Part shown: piece by piece, positions 51,732 to 60,401 of the stretch
How the letters are laid out: each line of letters opens with the position of its first letter
How positions within the stretch are numbered: the stretch's first letter is position 1
Assembly: GCA_002841375.1 (NCBI GenBank)
Contig: PGZO01000006.1
Location: 1 to 64,000, forward strand
Origin: Firmicutes bacterium HGW-Firmicutes-7
GTDB taxonomy: Bacteria > Bacillota > Clostridia > Lachnospirales > Vallitaleaceae
Length of the DNA stretch: 64,000 nucleotides
Direction of reading: 5' to 3'
The notes under the pieces: model-generated
What the model was told of the DNA's origin: nothing
The model's database searches: none
Seen by the model: the letters and a program-made list of their open reading frames with translations, nothing else
Made by a program: the position numbers and the translations under genes

Positions 51732-53233
51732 GATTTAAGTTCCTCCTTGCCTAATCCAAGTGCTTTCTCCATAATCTGATCTGGTGTTACTGCTTGAGGA
51801 TTAAATTCACCCGTTATTCGCCCCTCGTTGATGGTCAATACTCGATTACTCATATTAAGCACCTCCGGAAGCTCTGAGGAAATCAGTATCACAGATCCTC
51901 CACTTTCGGCGATTTGCTTCATCAAAACATAGATTTCGTATTTAGCGCCTACGTCTATCCCCCTTGTAGGCTCATCCAAAATAAGAATACGTGGGTTGTT
52001 TTCCAGCCATCGTCCTACAATGCATTTCTGCTGATTCCCACCTGAAAGACTCTTGACCTTCGTCTTGATAGACGGAGTCTTCACACCAAGTGCCTTCACT
52101 TGGCGTTCAGCTATTTCCTTTTCAGTGGATCTTTTCAAAAAGCCAAACTTTGTCATCTTTTCAAAGCTTGCCATAGAGATGTTAGCTTCAACCGAGAATG
52201 GAAGCACAAGTCCTTGTAGCTTTCGATCCTCTGGCACTAGTGCCATACCAGCGTTCTTTGCATCTATAGGCTTATTTATTTTAACAAGCTTTCCATCGAT
52301 GAAGAGTTGCTGACCCTTTACCTTATCCGCACCAAATATCGCTCTAACAATCTCAGTTCTTCCAGCGCCAACAAGCCCCACCAATCCCAAAATCTCGCCT
52401 TTTTTCAGCTCAAAGGAGATATCATGCAGTTTATTCGTATTAAGTGATCGAACTTCCAACAACGTTTCACCTACGCAATGGGGACGCTCAGGATACTCAT
52501 TTTCAATTGTACGACCAACCATTTTTGCGATCATATCGCTTCGCGTAAACGCTGAGGTAGGCTTTGTATCAATAACATGTCCGTCTCGCATAACAGTAAC
52601 TATATCGCAGAAGTCAAATATTTCGTCCAGTTTATGACTAATATAAATTATTGAAATACCTTGCTCTTTAAGATGATGGATAATATTAACCAACTCTTTC
52701 ATTTCATCAGCAGTCAGACTGCTACTCGGCTCATCCATGATAATAAGCTTAGAATCAAAGGACAAAGCCTTTGTGATCTCAACCATTTGCTTTTCCGAAA
52801 CACTTAATTCAGAAACTAGCTTATAAGTGTCGATAGTACAACCGATGCTTTCGAGCAACTCCTTCGCCTTTGTGTGCGTGCCCCGCATACCATCCATCTC
52901 TCTGAAGCGCCCAAGATAAATGTTTTCCCCAACACTCATGGTATTTACAAGGTTTAATTCTTGATATATGATACTCAGTCCACTTTTCATTGATTGGATG
53001 GGAGATGTGTTTTTAATCGTCTCGCCGTCAAAAATGACAGTGCCTGATTCTTTCTGGAATACGCCAGACAATATTTTCATAAGCGTCGATTTACCTGCGC
53101 CGTTCTCTCCAACGACACCATGCACAGTACCGCGCAAGACGTCAATAGATACCTGATCCAGTGCCTTGACTCCTGGAAAGGATTTACTCACGTCTTTGAT
53201 GCTAAGAATAACTTCTTGTTTCTTCTTTTCCAT
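51728..53233 (-). CDS. Sugar ABC transporter ATP-binding protein, two ATPase domains
   Basis: A 501-residue RbsA/MglA-type protein with duplicated ABC domains. The first has Walker A GENGAGKST, signature LSVSEKQMVE and Walker B IIMDEPSSSLT; the second has a degenerate Walker A (GLVGAGRTE), signature LSGGNQQK and Walker B LILDEPTRGID. It powers the two permeases. It is 95 bases downstream of the binding-protein gene after a strong hairpin. Confidence 0.92.
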   Translation of the reverse strand: MEKKKQEVILSIKDVSKSFPGVKALDQVSIDVLRGTVHGVVGENGAGKSTLMKILSGVFQKESGTVIFDGETIKNTSPIQSMKSGLSIIYQELNLVNTMSVGENIYLGRFREMDGMRGTHTKAKELLESIGCTIDTYKLVSELSVSEKQMVEITKALSFDSKLIIMDEPSSSLTADEMKELVNIIHHLKEQGISIIYISHKLDEIFDFCDIVTVMRDGHVIDTKPTSAFTRSDMIAKMVGRTIENEYPERPHCVGETLLEVRSLNTNKLHDISFELKKGEILGLVGLVGAGRTEIVRAIFGADKVKGQQLFIDGKLVKINKPIDAKNAGMALVPEDRKLQGLVLPFSVEANISMASFEKMTKFGFLKRSTEKEIAERQVKALGVKTPSIKTKVKSLSGGNQQKCIVGRWLENNPRILILDEPTRGIDVGAKYEIYVLMKQIAESGGSVILISSELPEVLNMSNRVLTINEGRITGEFNPQAVTPDQIMEKALGLGKEELKS

Positions 53234-53268
53234 TTGAGATAACCTCTTTCAAATATAATTTTATTAGC

Positions 53269-53303
53269 AAAGCTCGTTTCAACTCAGTGTTGAAACGAGC
53301 TTT
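53269..53303 (-). promoter_or_regulatory. Intercistronic hairpin after the sugar-binding protein gene
   Basis: A perfect 14-bp stem AAAGCTCGTTTCAA / TTGAAACGAGCTTT without a T-run on the minus strand that would stop all transcription. It probably protects the binding-protein mRNA or reduces read-through to the ATPase. Confidence 0.7.
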
Positions 53304-53328
53304 ATGACAAAATTTTATATGACTACTT

Positions 53329-54330
53329 TTACCATTCAGGAGCTGTAAATGTGTCAATGTTGCCTATGTCAACGATATCTAGTGGAACGAAGTTCTGCTG
53401 TTCAACTGCTTCCCCATCAATAACTTTTCTAGCCATCTCAAGAGATTTTTGAGTCATGGTTGTAAAGTTTTGCATGATGGTTACACTTTGATCACCTGAT
53501 GTTACTTGATTGAAACCAGCTCTACATCCATCAACACCCACTACGAACACATCTTTCATGTCTGCAGCCATTAGGGCTTGAATAACACCTGTAGCACCAT
53601 TATCCCAATGGCAAAATACGCCATCTATCTCATCACCGTTCTTGACAATCATATCTTCCATAATAGCCATAGCCTCGGCAGTGGACCATGTATTTGTTGC
53701 TTTGAAATCAATAACATTGATATTAGTACCTGAAATAATATTGTTAAATCCATCATGACGTTTGATCTGCGCATCATGACCTGATTGTCCACCAATCTCC
53801 ACGATATTTGCACCATCTGGGAACTTATTCAAGAAAGCTTGTGCAGCTGCTTCACCTGCCATATTATCATTTACGCCGACAAAGAAATCACGTGCATCTG
53901 TTTTATCTGCTGGCAAGTCAGAAGAAAACATACCTACCACAATTCCTACTTGCTTTGCTTCTGTCAATGCTGGAATAATAGCATTGATATCGTTAGGGTT
54001 AACAAAAATTGCTTTTACACCTTGCGCTATGGCATTCTTAACCGCTTGAGTCTCAGCCTGGGCATCCCCTTTCGCATCAAGAATAACTACTTCGAAGTTG
54101 TAATCCTTTGCATACTGTTGAAACTGTTTTGACGCAAAAGCTTGAGACTCGTTAGCCATGTCAGCAACGATAAAGGCAATTTTCTCAAATTCATCAGTTG
54201 TTCCTACAGGGGTGTCTTCACCTGGCGTATCAGTTGTAGATTCTGTTGGCGTAGTTTTCCCACATCCTACTAAACCTATAACCAAGAGAGCTGTCAATAA
54301 CATAGTGATAATTTTAATTTTCTTATTCAT
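53329..54330 (-). CDS. Sugar-binding lipoprotein of an ABC transporter (RbsB-like)
   Basis: A 333-residue periplasmic-binding-protein type I domain lipoprotein with lipobox GLVGC (Cys23), a T/P-rich linker, then KIAFIVADMANESQAF, VEIGGQSGHDAQIKRHDGF and NGDEIDGVFCHWDNGATG. It captures a monosaccharide-like ligand. First gene of the ABC operon. The AGGAGGA ribosome site and the promoter at 54645-54673 suggest strong expression. Confidence 0.9.
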   Translation of the reverse strand: MNKKIKIITMLLTALLVIGLVGCGKTTPTESTTDTPGEDTPVGTTDEFEKIAFIVADMANESQAFASKQFQQYAKDYNFEVVILDAKGDAQAETQAVKNAIAQGVKAIFVNPNDINAIIPALTEAKQVGIVVGMFSSDLPADKTDARDFFVGVNDNMAGEAAAQAFLNKFPDGANIVEIGGQSGHDAQIKRHDGFNNIISGTNINVIDFKATNTWSTAEAMAIMEDMIVKNGDEIDGVFCHWDNGATGVIQALMAADMKDVFVVGVDGCRAGFNQVTSGDQSVTIMQNFTTMTQKSLEMARKVIDGEAVEQQNFVPLDIVDIGNIDTFTAPEW

Positions 54331-54644
54331 TTCTAAAATCCTCCTCTTTTTTAAGTTTTGATTTTACAACATTTATCTTGAGGCTAAAGAACGATATACA
54401 GAAATCATTTTTTTAGCCATAGATACAAATTATTAACGAGTAAAAATCCTAGAAATTTGAAACTCTTTTTTATCAATGCAGTAAGACAGAAACTTCTTTG
54501 CATTCCCTTTCCGTCTTGAACTGCTTTTCTCGCACAGCTGTTTAATATATTTTCTATTACGTATGTTGAATGTTTTCTTTTATATGAAACTATTTGTAGT
54601 TACGTATTCCGTATAAAACACTTACGAATTGCTTATCTGGACTA

Positions 54645-54673
54645 ATTATATATCACATATTTGCAAATTGCAA
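54645..54673 (-). promoter_or_regulatory. Promoter of the sugar ABC operon
   Basis: On the minus strand TTGCAA (54668-54673) and TATAAT (54645-54650) are exactly 17 bases apart, 315 bases before the binding-protein ATG. That leaves a long leader containing TTACGTAT-type repeats but no clear hairpin. Confidence 0.6.
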
Positions 54674-54701
54674 TACTAAAATGTGTTATATGTAAATTAT
54701 T

Positions 54702-54719
54702 ATCTTTCATATGAAAGAT
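54702..54719. promoter_or_regulatory. Candidate operator palindrome ATCTTTCATATGAAAGAT
   Basis: A perfect 18-base palindrome between the divergent ABC and DeoR promoters. The core TTTCATATGAAA recurs as ACTTTCATATGAAT (55876-55889, in the activase promoter), TTTTATATGAAAC (54579-54591) and TTTTATTTGAAAC (54850-54862, in the DeoR promoter spacer). The common occurrence at all three transcription starts makes it the likely operator of the DeoR protein at 54974. Confidence 0.65.
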
Positions 54720-54843
54720 TTTAACATTGTTTTGTAACTCTATAATTGTAATACAATAGCACTTAAATCTTTGAGAAACAGCTCTATCTTGCCTACTACT
54801 GGGGAATATCGAATGAGCAATACACGTTTTCTACGTAAGTGTA

Positions 54844-54872
54844 TTGCGTTTTATTTGAAACTATAATATAAT
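54844..54872 (+). promoter_or_regulatory. Promoter of the DeoR gene at 54974
   Basis: TTGCGT and TATAAT with a 17-base spacer that contains a TTTTATTTGAAA operator-like half site. It lies about 100 bases before the coding start. The remainder of the 620-bp interval holds the ABC promoter and operator and no gene I can recognise. Confidence 0.55.
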
Positions 54873-54973
54873 TATGTAAAGTTCTTTCAATAATTTGAAT
54901 GTCTTTTATATAAGCCATATTGGTCTATCTAATAAACATTTCGATTAAATCTTAAATGCTTGGGGATGATTTT

Positions 54974-55717
54974 TTGCACGAAAGACAACTCGCAATTTTA
55001 AATATGGTTGCCAATTCTCCCAAAATTAACGTATCTAGCTTATCCAAGGAACTTGGTGTATCTCAGGTCACAATCAGACAAGACCTTAGAACCCTTGAAA
55101 ATAACGGTATGTTAAAACGGTTTCATGGAGGGGCAATGCCCGTTTCCGATGATGATATGATGAAAAGGCTGTCCTTTAATTTTGAAGTAAAAACTGCAAT
55201 CGCGCAGGAAGCTGCATCGCTTGTAAATAACGGCGAAACCGTTTTAATCGAATCAGGCTCAACAAATGTACTTTTAGCTGTTGAACTCGCAAAAAAGAGC
55301 AACATTACAATAATAACCAATTCAGCCTTTATTAGTAGGTATATAAGCGGCATGAACAATGTTAAGATTATATTACTTGGCGGTGATTACCAACACGAAT
55401 CAGAAGTATTGGTCGGCCCCCTTACTAGAAAATGCCTAAAGGAATTTCATGTTGATAAGGTTTTTATTGGTGTTGATGGCTTTAGCCCAAATACAGGTTT
55501 CACCTGCGTCAACCTTATGAGGGCAGAAGTTGCCCATGCAATGGCCGAACAGGCTGACAAAGTAATTATTGTTACAGATTCCTCCAAATTTAATATGCTC
55601 GGAGTCGCTAGTCAGCTTCAAGCTGAAGATGTCGACATGGTAATTACAGATACCAACATTTCAGCAAAGGATTTAGATATATTAAAGAGTTTTGATATCG
55701 AAGTTAGATCTGTATAA
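54974..55717 (+). CDS. DeoR-family regulator of the YbiW-type locus
   Basis: A 247-residue DeoR-type repressor: HTH with VSSLSKELGVSQVTIRQDLR, KRFHGGAM linker, and the DeoRC domain with NGETVLIESGSTNVLLAVEL. I favour a TTG start at 54974 (frame LHERQLAIL, with GGGGATG upstream, as in relatives); an ATG at 54956 is possible. It lies between the divergent sugar ABC operon and the glycyl radical enzyme operon, and probably controls both. Confidence 0.87.
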   Translation: MHERQLAILNMVANSPKINVSSLSKELGVSQVTIRQDLRTLENNGMLKRFHGGAMPVSDDDMMKRLSFNFEVKTAIAQEAASLVNNGETVLIESGSTNVLLAVELAKKSNITIITNSAFISRYISGMNNVKIILLGGDYQHESEVLVGPLTRKCLKEFHVDKVFIGVDGFSPNTGFTCVNLMRAEVAHAMAEQADKVIIVTDSSKFNMLGVASQLQAEDVDMVITDTNISAKDLDILKSFDIEVRSV

Positions 55718-55738
55718 CATCTTTCTAAGAAAGAAAAA

Positions 55739-55770
55739 GAAAGCGGATGCCCCGTGGGATTCCGCTTTCT
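55739..55770 (+). terminator. Terminator of the DeoR gene
   Basis: Stem GAAAGCGGA with TCCGCTTTC and a 13-base loop, followed by a T-run that merges into the pentanucleotide repeat. It separates the DeoR gene from the activase-GRE operon. Confidence 0.8.
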
Positions 55771-55775
55771 TTTTT

Positions 55776-55814
55776 CTTTTCTTTTCTTTTCTTTTCTTTT
55801 CTTTTCTTTTCTTT
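55776..55814 (+). repeat. Pentanucleotide tandem repeat, CTTTT about eight times
   Basis: Eight consecutive CTTTT units (C at 55776, 55781, and every fifth base to 55811), immediately after the terminator and 60 bases upstream of the activase promoter. The near-perfect tract is a candidate for slipped-strand length change. Confidence 0.85.
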
Positions 55815-55872
55815 ATATGTTATATCCAATTAGCGCCACTTTGAAGATTACTTATTTTCACTTGAAGTTTAA

Positions 55873-55901
55873 TTGACTTTCATATGAATCTATGATAAGT
55901 T
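55873..55901 (+). promoter_or_regulatory. Promoter with operator for the activase-GRE-ROK operon
   Basis: TTGACT (55873-55878) and a weak TAAGTT (55896-55901) are 17 bases apart; TATGAT at 55891 is an alternative -10 with poor spacing. The operator-like ACTTTCATATGAAT lies across the -35 and spacer, a position suited to repression. Confidence 0.55.
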
Positions 55902-55953
55902 ATTGTTATATTTAACTTATTTCTATCATAAATCAAACACGAGGAATAAAAAA

Positions 55954-56844
55954 ATGATTTTTAACATCCAAAGATTTTCAACACATGACGGTAAAGGTAT
56001 TAGAACGAATATTTTCTTCAAAGGTTGTCCATTAAGATGTAAATGGTGCAATAATCCCGAAAGCCAAAATATGCAACCGGAGATTTTTTTCACGCCAAGC
56101 AAGTGCATTCTTTGTATGGAGTGTGTCAAAAGCTCTAAGAATAATGAATTTTATTTAGAGAACGAAAAAATCGCACTTCATAGAGAATCAGTAAAAACCC
56201 CCGAGATTTTCAGGGATATTTGTCCAACTAAGGCAATTGAAGTTGTTGGCAACAAAGCCACCGTTGAAAATATAATAGAAGAAGTTATAAAAGACCTTCC
56301 TTTTTTCAACAACAGTGATGGTGGCGTAACAGTTTCTGGTGGAGAGGTCTTCTTTCAGCCTGAGCTTCTTGAAGCTTTAACAAAAGCGCTTAAAAAGCAC
56401 AATATAAATATTTCTGCAGAAACTTGTCTAGATGTACCTTGGAATAACATCAAAAGATCTGCGCAAAATATAGATGTTTTTTTGGCAGACTTAAAACACA
56501 TTGATCATTCGAAGTTCAAAGAATTCACAAACGGAAACTTGACTCAAGTATTGTCAAACTTTATAGAACTGGAACATCTAGGCGCAAATGTAATTGTCAG
56601 AATTCCCGTAATTAATGGATTCAATGCTTCTGAACATGAAATGTATTCCATCCTTGACTTTGCGGCAGGATTAAGTAATGTAAGCGAAGTTAATCTTCTT
56701 CCCTATCATAGCTTTGGCACCGGAAAATACACGCTATTAGGAAGAATTTATGATTTACATAATGGTTCAGTTGATGATGAATTAATAAATAATTGTATTA
56801 ATTATGCTAAAAAAATAGGTCTAAAAGCAAATATAGGAGGTTAA
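55954..56844 (+). CDS. Glycyl radical enzyme activase (radical SAM), YbiY/PflE-like
   Basis: A 296-residue radical SAM activase with DGKGIRTNIFFKG, the cluster motif CPLRCKWC, a ferredoxin-like insert with CILCMEC and DICPTKAI, and VTVSGGEVFFQPEL. It activates the glycyl radical enzyme encoded three bases downstream. In E. coli the ybiW neighbour is ybiY. The start at 55954 has GAGG nine bases upstream; an earlier in-frame ATG at 55903 lacks a site. Confidence 0.92.
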   Translation: MIFNIQRFSTHDGKGIRTNIFFKGCPLRCKWCNNPESQNMQPEIFFTPSKCILCMECVKSSKNNEFYLENEKIALHRESVKTPEIFRDICPTKAIEVVGNKATVENIIEEVIKDLPFFNNSDGGVTVSGGEVFFQPELLEALTKALKKHNINISAETCLDVPWNNIKRSAQNIDVFLADLKHIDHSKFKEFTNGNLTQVLSNFIELEHLGANVIVRIPVINGFNASEHEMYSILDFAAGLSNVSEVNLLPYHSFGTGKYTLLGRIYDLHNGSVDDELINNCINYAKKIGLKANIGG

Positions 56845-56846
56845 TC

Positions 56847-59261
56847 ATGATAGCTACGAATAATGATTTAGTTTATTCAAACAGAATAAAAAAGTTGAGG
56901 GACAAGGTACTTGATACCAAACCTTCGGTTTGTACGGAAAGAGCCCGGTTTTATACTGAAATCTACAGAAAAAACGAAGCAATGCCAGTTCCGATAAAAC
57001 GCGCTCTTGCACTTGAAGAAACACTGAAAAATATGAGCATTTATATTGATGAAGGCGAACTCATCGTGGGCAATCATTCCTCAAAGCTGAATGCTGCGCC
57101 CTTTTTTCCTGAATATGCTGTTGAATGGATGCTCAAAGAACTTGACGAATTTGACAAAAGACCAGGAGATGCCTTCTATCTTACAGAAAAAACAAAAGAA
57201 GAAATAAGACAAATTTGTCCTTTTTGGGAAGGCAGAACTACCTTAGATAAAGGATATGCATTGATGCCTAATGAATATAAAGAAGTTCACAGAGCAGGAA
57301 TCATCCGTGCTGAAGGTAATTTAACTTCTGGGGATGCTCATATCGCTGTTAATTATGAAAAAATATTAGCCCTCGGATTAAATGGATATCTTGACTCAGT
57401 ATCCCATCATAGAAATACCCTTGATTTAACCGACTATAATGATTTAAAGAAGGAACAGTTTTACAAATCTTTAATAATTGCTTTAAAGGCACTTCAGCAG
57501 TTCATTAAGCGATTTGAACACCTTTCCTTAGAACGAAGCAAATCAGAATCAGATCCGAAAAGAAAACTTGAGTTACTTAAAATCAGTGAAAACTGCAGTT
57601 ACATATCAGAAAATCCACCGAATGACTTCTACCAAGGACTTCAACTAGTTTATTTTGTTCAACTTGTACTTCAGATAGAGAGCAACGGTCATTCTGTGTC
57701 CTTTGGCAGAATGGATCAATACTTATATAAATTTTATAAAAGAGATAAAGCTGCTAATTTAATCACCGAAGCATTTGCAATGGAGCTCTTAGAAAGCACC
57801 TGGGTTAAACTAATGTCTGTTAAAAAAATCCGCTCTTGGTCTCACACAAAGTTTTCAGCAGGTGGACCATTATATCAAAATGTAACAATCGGTGGTCAGA
57901 CGACAACTAGAGAAGATGCAGTAAATGATTTGAGTCTACTTATTTTGAAATCAGTTGGAAACACCAAACTGACACAGCCCAACTTATCAGTTAGATTTCA
58001 TCAAAATTTAAGCCAAGACTTCATGCTGGAGTGTATGAAGGTTATCGAAAAGGGGTTTGGAATGCCAGCATTCAATAATGATGAAATCGTAATTCCCCAA
58101 TTAATAAATCTTGGCGTTGAAGAGGATGATGCTTATAATTATTCAGCAATTGGCTGTATTGAGATTGCTGTTCCTGGAAAATGGGGTTACAGATGTACTG
58201 GAATGAGCTTCCTCAACTTTATGCGTGTTTTCATGGCTTCAATAAATGATGGCATTGACAATATATCTGGCAAGGTATTTCACAAAGGAAAAGGAACCTT
58301 AAATGATTTCAAATCCTTCGAAGAATTGTTAGATGCTTGGAAAGACCAAATAGCCTATTATGCCAAAGTAACTATTGCCATTGATACCGCCATTGATACC
58401 GTACTCGAAGAAAATGTACCCGATATACTCTGTTCCACCTTCGTAGACAATTGTATCCCTAGAGGAAAGTTTATTAAAGAAGGCGGCAGTAAATACGATT
58501 TCATTTCAGGGCTTCAAGTTGGAATAGCCAACCTTGGCAACTCACTTGTTGCAATTAAAAAACTTGTTTTTGAAGAAAAGAGAATATCAAGTTCTGAACT
58601 AACGGACGCCCTTGATAATGATTTTGAAGGCATACAGGGTGAAAAGATAAGGCAAATACTACTAAACTATGCGCCCAAATTTGGCAACGACGATGATGAT
58701 GTAGATCTACTTTTAAAAGATGCATACATGGACTTTATCAATGAACTAGCTCAATACCATACAACAAGATTTGGGAGAGGACCTATCGGATGTAAATACT
58801 ATGCTGGAACATCAAGTATATCCTCTAATGTTCCTTCAGGTGCAGTAGTCAAAGCAACCCCTGATGGTAGAAAAGCTTATATGCCTCTAGCAGAGGGCAG
58901 CTCACCTTCCTCTGGGACAGATATATTAGGTCCAACTGCCGTTTTTAAATCAATCTCTAAATTACCCGTGGAAAAGATTCTTGGAGGGATTTTATTAAAT
59001 CAAAAGCTTAATCCACAGTCCATAAAAAATGAAAGTGATAAAAATAAACTAATTTCAATGTTAAGAACTTTTTTTACTGATTTAAAAGGCTGGCATGTCC
59101 AATACAATATTGTTTCAAGAGAGACTCTTTTAGATGCAAAAAAAAATCCAGAACAATATAGAGATCTTATTATAAGGGTAGCTGGTTATTCCGCGTTTTT
59201 CAATACACTGTCTCCCGATACGCAGGATGACATAATATCAAGAACTGAACATTCGATATAA
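56847..59261 (+). CDS. ybiW: YbiW-type glycyl radical enzyme, probable 1,5-anhydroglucitol-6-phosphate lyase
   Basis: An 804-residue glycyl radical enzyme. Catalytic Cys437 and Glu439 lie in SAIGCIEIAVPGKWGYRCTG and the radical Gly780 in IRVAGYSAFF. From memory of the E. coli protein it aligns with YbiW (PflF) along its length: VCTERARFYTE, IKAEGN-like IRAEGNLTSGDAHIAVN, GKWGYRCTGMSF, and the C-terminal DDIISRTEHSI. YbiW has been reported to open 1,5-anhydroglucitol 6-phosphate to 1-deoxyfructose 6-phosphate. It differs from the PflD-type enzyme at 31689, so the two serve different epimers. GGAGG precedes the ATG. Confidence 0.9.
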   Translation: MIATNNDLVYSNRIKKLRDKVLDTKPSVCTERARFYTEIYRKNEAMPVPIKRALALEETLKNMSIYIDEGELIVGNHSSKLNAAPFFPEYAVEWMLKELDEFDKRPGDAFYLTEKTKEEIRQICPFWEGRTTLDKGYALMPNEYKEVHRAGIIRAEGNLTSGDAHIAVNYEKILALGLNGYLDSVSHHRNTLDLTDYNDLKKEQFYKSLIIALKALQQFIKRFEHLSLERSKSESDPKRKLELLKISENCSYISENPPNDFYQGLQLVYFVQLVLQIESNGHSVSFGRMDQYLYKFYKRDKAANLITEAFAMELLESTWVKLMSVKKIRSWSHTKFSAGGPLYQNVTIGGQTTTREDAVNDLSLLILKSVGNTKLTQPNLSVRFHQNLSQDFMLECMKVIEKGFGMPAFNNDEIVIPQLINLGVEEDDAYNYSAIGCIEIAVPGKWGYRCTGMSFLNFMRVFMASINDGIDNISGKVFHKGKGTLNDFKSFEELLDAWKDQIAYYAKVTIAIDTAIDTVLEENVPDILCSTFVDNCIPRGKFIKEGGSKYDFISGLQVGIANLGNSLVAIKKLVFEEKRISSSELTDALDNDFEGIQGEKIRQILLNYAPKFGNDDDDVDLLLKDAYMDFINELAQYHTTRFGRGPIGCKYYAGTSSISSNVPSGAVVKATPDGRKAYMPLAEGSSPSSGTDILGPTAVFKSISKLPVEKILGGILLNQKLNPQSIKNESDKNKLISMLRTFFTDLKGWHVQYNIVSRETLLDAKKNPEQYRDLIIRVAGYSAFFNTLSPDTQDDIISRTEHSI

Positions 59262-59275
59262 AAAGGAGATTAATA

Positions 59276-60244
59276 ATGGAAAAACTTCTCTGTGGAGTAG
59301 ATTTAGGTGGTACCAAGCTTTCTGCCGGACTAGTTACTTTAGACGGAACAGTTATCGATGAAATATGTACTTATGACCATACTCAAAAAGATAGTGACGG
59401 AATTGTAATGGACATTGTCACATTGGTTGATTCTCTTTTGAAAAAAAACGCGCTAACAGAAAACAACTTGCTTGGAATAGGTGTCGGCTTCGCTGGACAC
59501 GTTAGATATAAAGATGGAACCACCATTACTTCCAGTAATCTGGTAGCCGGTTTCAAAAACTATCCTTTTAAAGCAAACATTCAAAAACATTTTGATACAG
59601 TAAAGGTTTTTGTCGATAACGACGCCAATGCTCAGACCTACGCCGAATACAAGTACGGAGCCGGCAAAGGGTATGATGATATGATTTTTGTAACCATTAG
59701 TACAGGAATAGGCGCTGGAATCATATGTAACGGAAAACTTCTACGCGGAATTACAGGTACTGCTGGCGAAGTTGGACACACGATTATAAGACCTGAGTCA
59801 GATCGCAAATGCGGTTGTGGTAATTATGGTTGCCTAATGACGCAAGCTTGTGGACTCTTTCTAGCTGATATCGCAATAGATAAAATTAGATCAGGAATAA
59901 AAAGCAAACTAGGCGTAACCATTGAGAATGCTCACGAAAAAATAAACGGTGTTACTGTTAAAATGGGCCTCGATGATGGAGACGAACTTTCCAAAGCCAT
60001 CGTATTTGAGAGTGCTGATTCGATAGCGATCGCGTTGTATAATCTTTTCCAATTATATAATCCTCCAATAATCGTATTAGGTGGTGGGCTGATTAATTGG
60101 GGATCAATTTATATCGATAGAATTCGTGAGAAATTTCATTTACTAGCAAAAGACATGCTTAATGATCAGATTAAAATTGAGTTTACTGCAATAGGAAAAA
60201 GCGCTGGTATAATTGGCGCAGCTTCCCTTCCGTTAGAAGGATGA
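59276..60244 (+). CDS. ROK family sugar kinase
   Basis: A 322-residue ROK-family kinase: N-terminal VDLGGTKLSAG (phosphate motif), catalytic Asp116 in FVDNDANAQT, and the zinc site His168 with Cys179, Cys181 and Cys186 in KCGCGNYGCL. ROK kinases phosphorylate glucose, N-acetylglucosamine, fructose or related sugars. It follows the YbiW-type enzyme by 14 bases, so the most economical role is ATP-dependent phosphorylation of ABC-imported 1,5-anhydroglucitol at C6 to give the enzyme's substrate. A glucokinase role is the alternative. Confidence 0.88.
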   Translation: MEKLLCGVDLGGTKLSAGLVTLDGTVIDEICTYDHTQKDSDGIVMDIVTLVDSLLKKNALTENNLLGIGVGFAGHVRYKDGTTITSSNLVAGFKNYPFKANIQKHFDTVKVFVDNDANAQTYAEYKYGAGKGYDDMIFVTISTGIGAGIICNGKLLRGITGTAGEVGHTIIRPESDRKCGCGNYGCLMTQACGLFLADIAIDKIRSGIKSKLGVTIENAHEKINGVTVKMGLDDGDELSKAIVFESADSIAIALYNLFQLYNPPIIVLGGGLINWGSIYIDRIREKFHLLAKDMLNDQIKIEFTAIGKSAGIIGAASLPLEG

Positions 60245-60285
60245 TGTTTCTAACCCTCCAATGTTAGATATAAAATAGTAGCAAA

Positions 60286-60396
60286 GCTACTATAAGCCAA
60301 AACGCAAGCTTTGCTTGCCCATCAGCGTGTGCTCCCACACCCACTGATTTTGGAAGTAAGTTACCCCCCCTTAAAGAAGTGGGGTAACTTACTTTG
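60286..60396 (+). repeat. Dispersed hairpin repeat, copy B
   Basis: Second copy of the unit described at 799-897. It begins GCTACTATAAGCCAAAACG and ends with a perfect 14-bp hairpin AAGTAAGTTACCCC / GGGGTAACTTACTT. It lies between the convergent ROK kinase and P-type ATPase genes and may also act as a terminator for both. Confidence 0.75.
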
Positions 60397-60401
60397 TCCT
60401 T

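Noticed and set aside
54360-54955. Riboswitch in the long leader of the sugar ABC operon
   Set aside because: The interval is AT-rich with promoter and operator elements, but no conserved riboswitch core or terminator/antiterminator pair could be recognised.
55776-55814. CTTTT tract as a CRISPR-like array
   Set aside because: Units are contiguous five-base repeats without spacers; it is a simple microsatellite.
56847-59261. Choline trimethylamine-lyase or hydroxyproline dehydratase assignment
   Set aside because: The GCIE region continues with PGKWGYRCTGMSF, which matches YbiW-type enzymes, and the neighbours are sugar transport and kinase genes, not amine or amino-acid genes.
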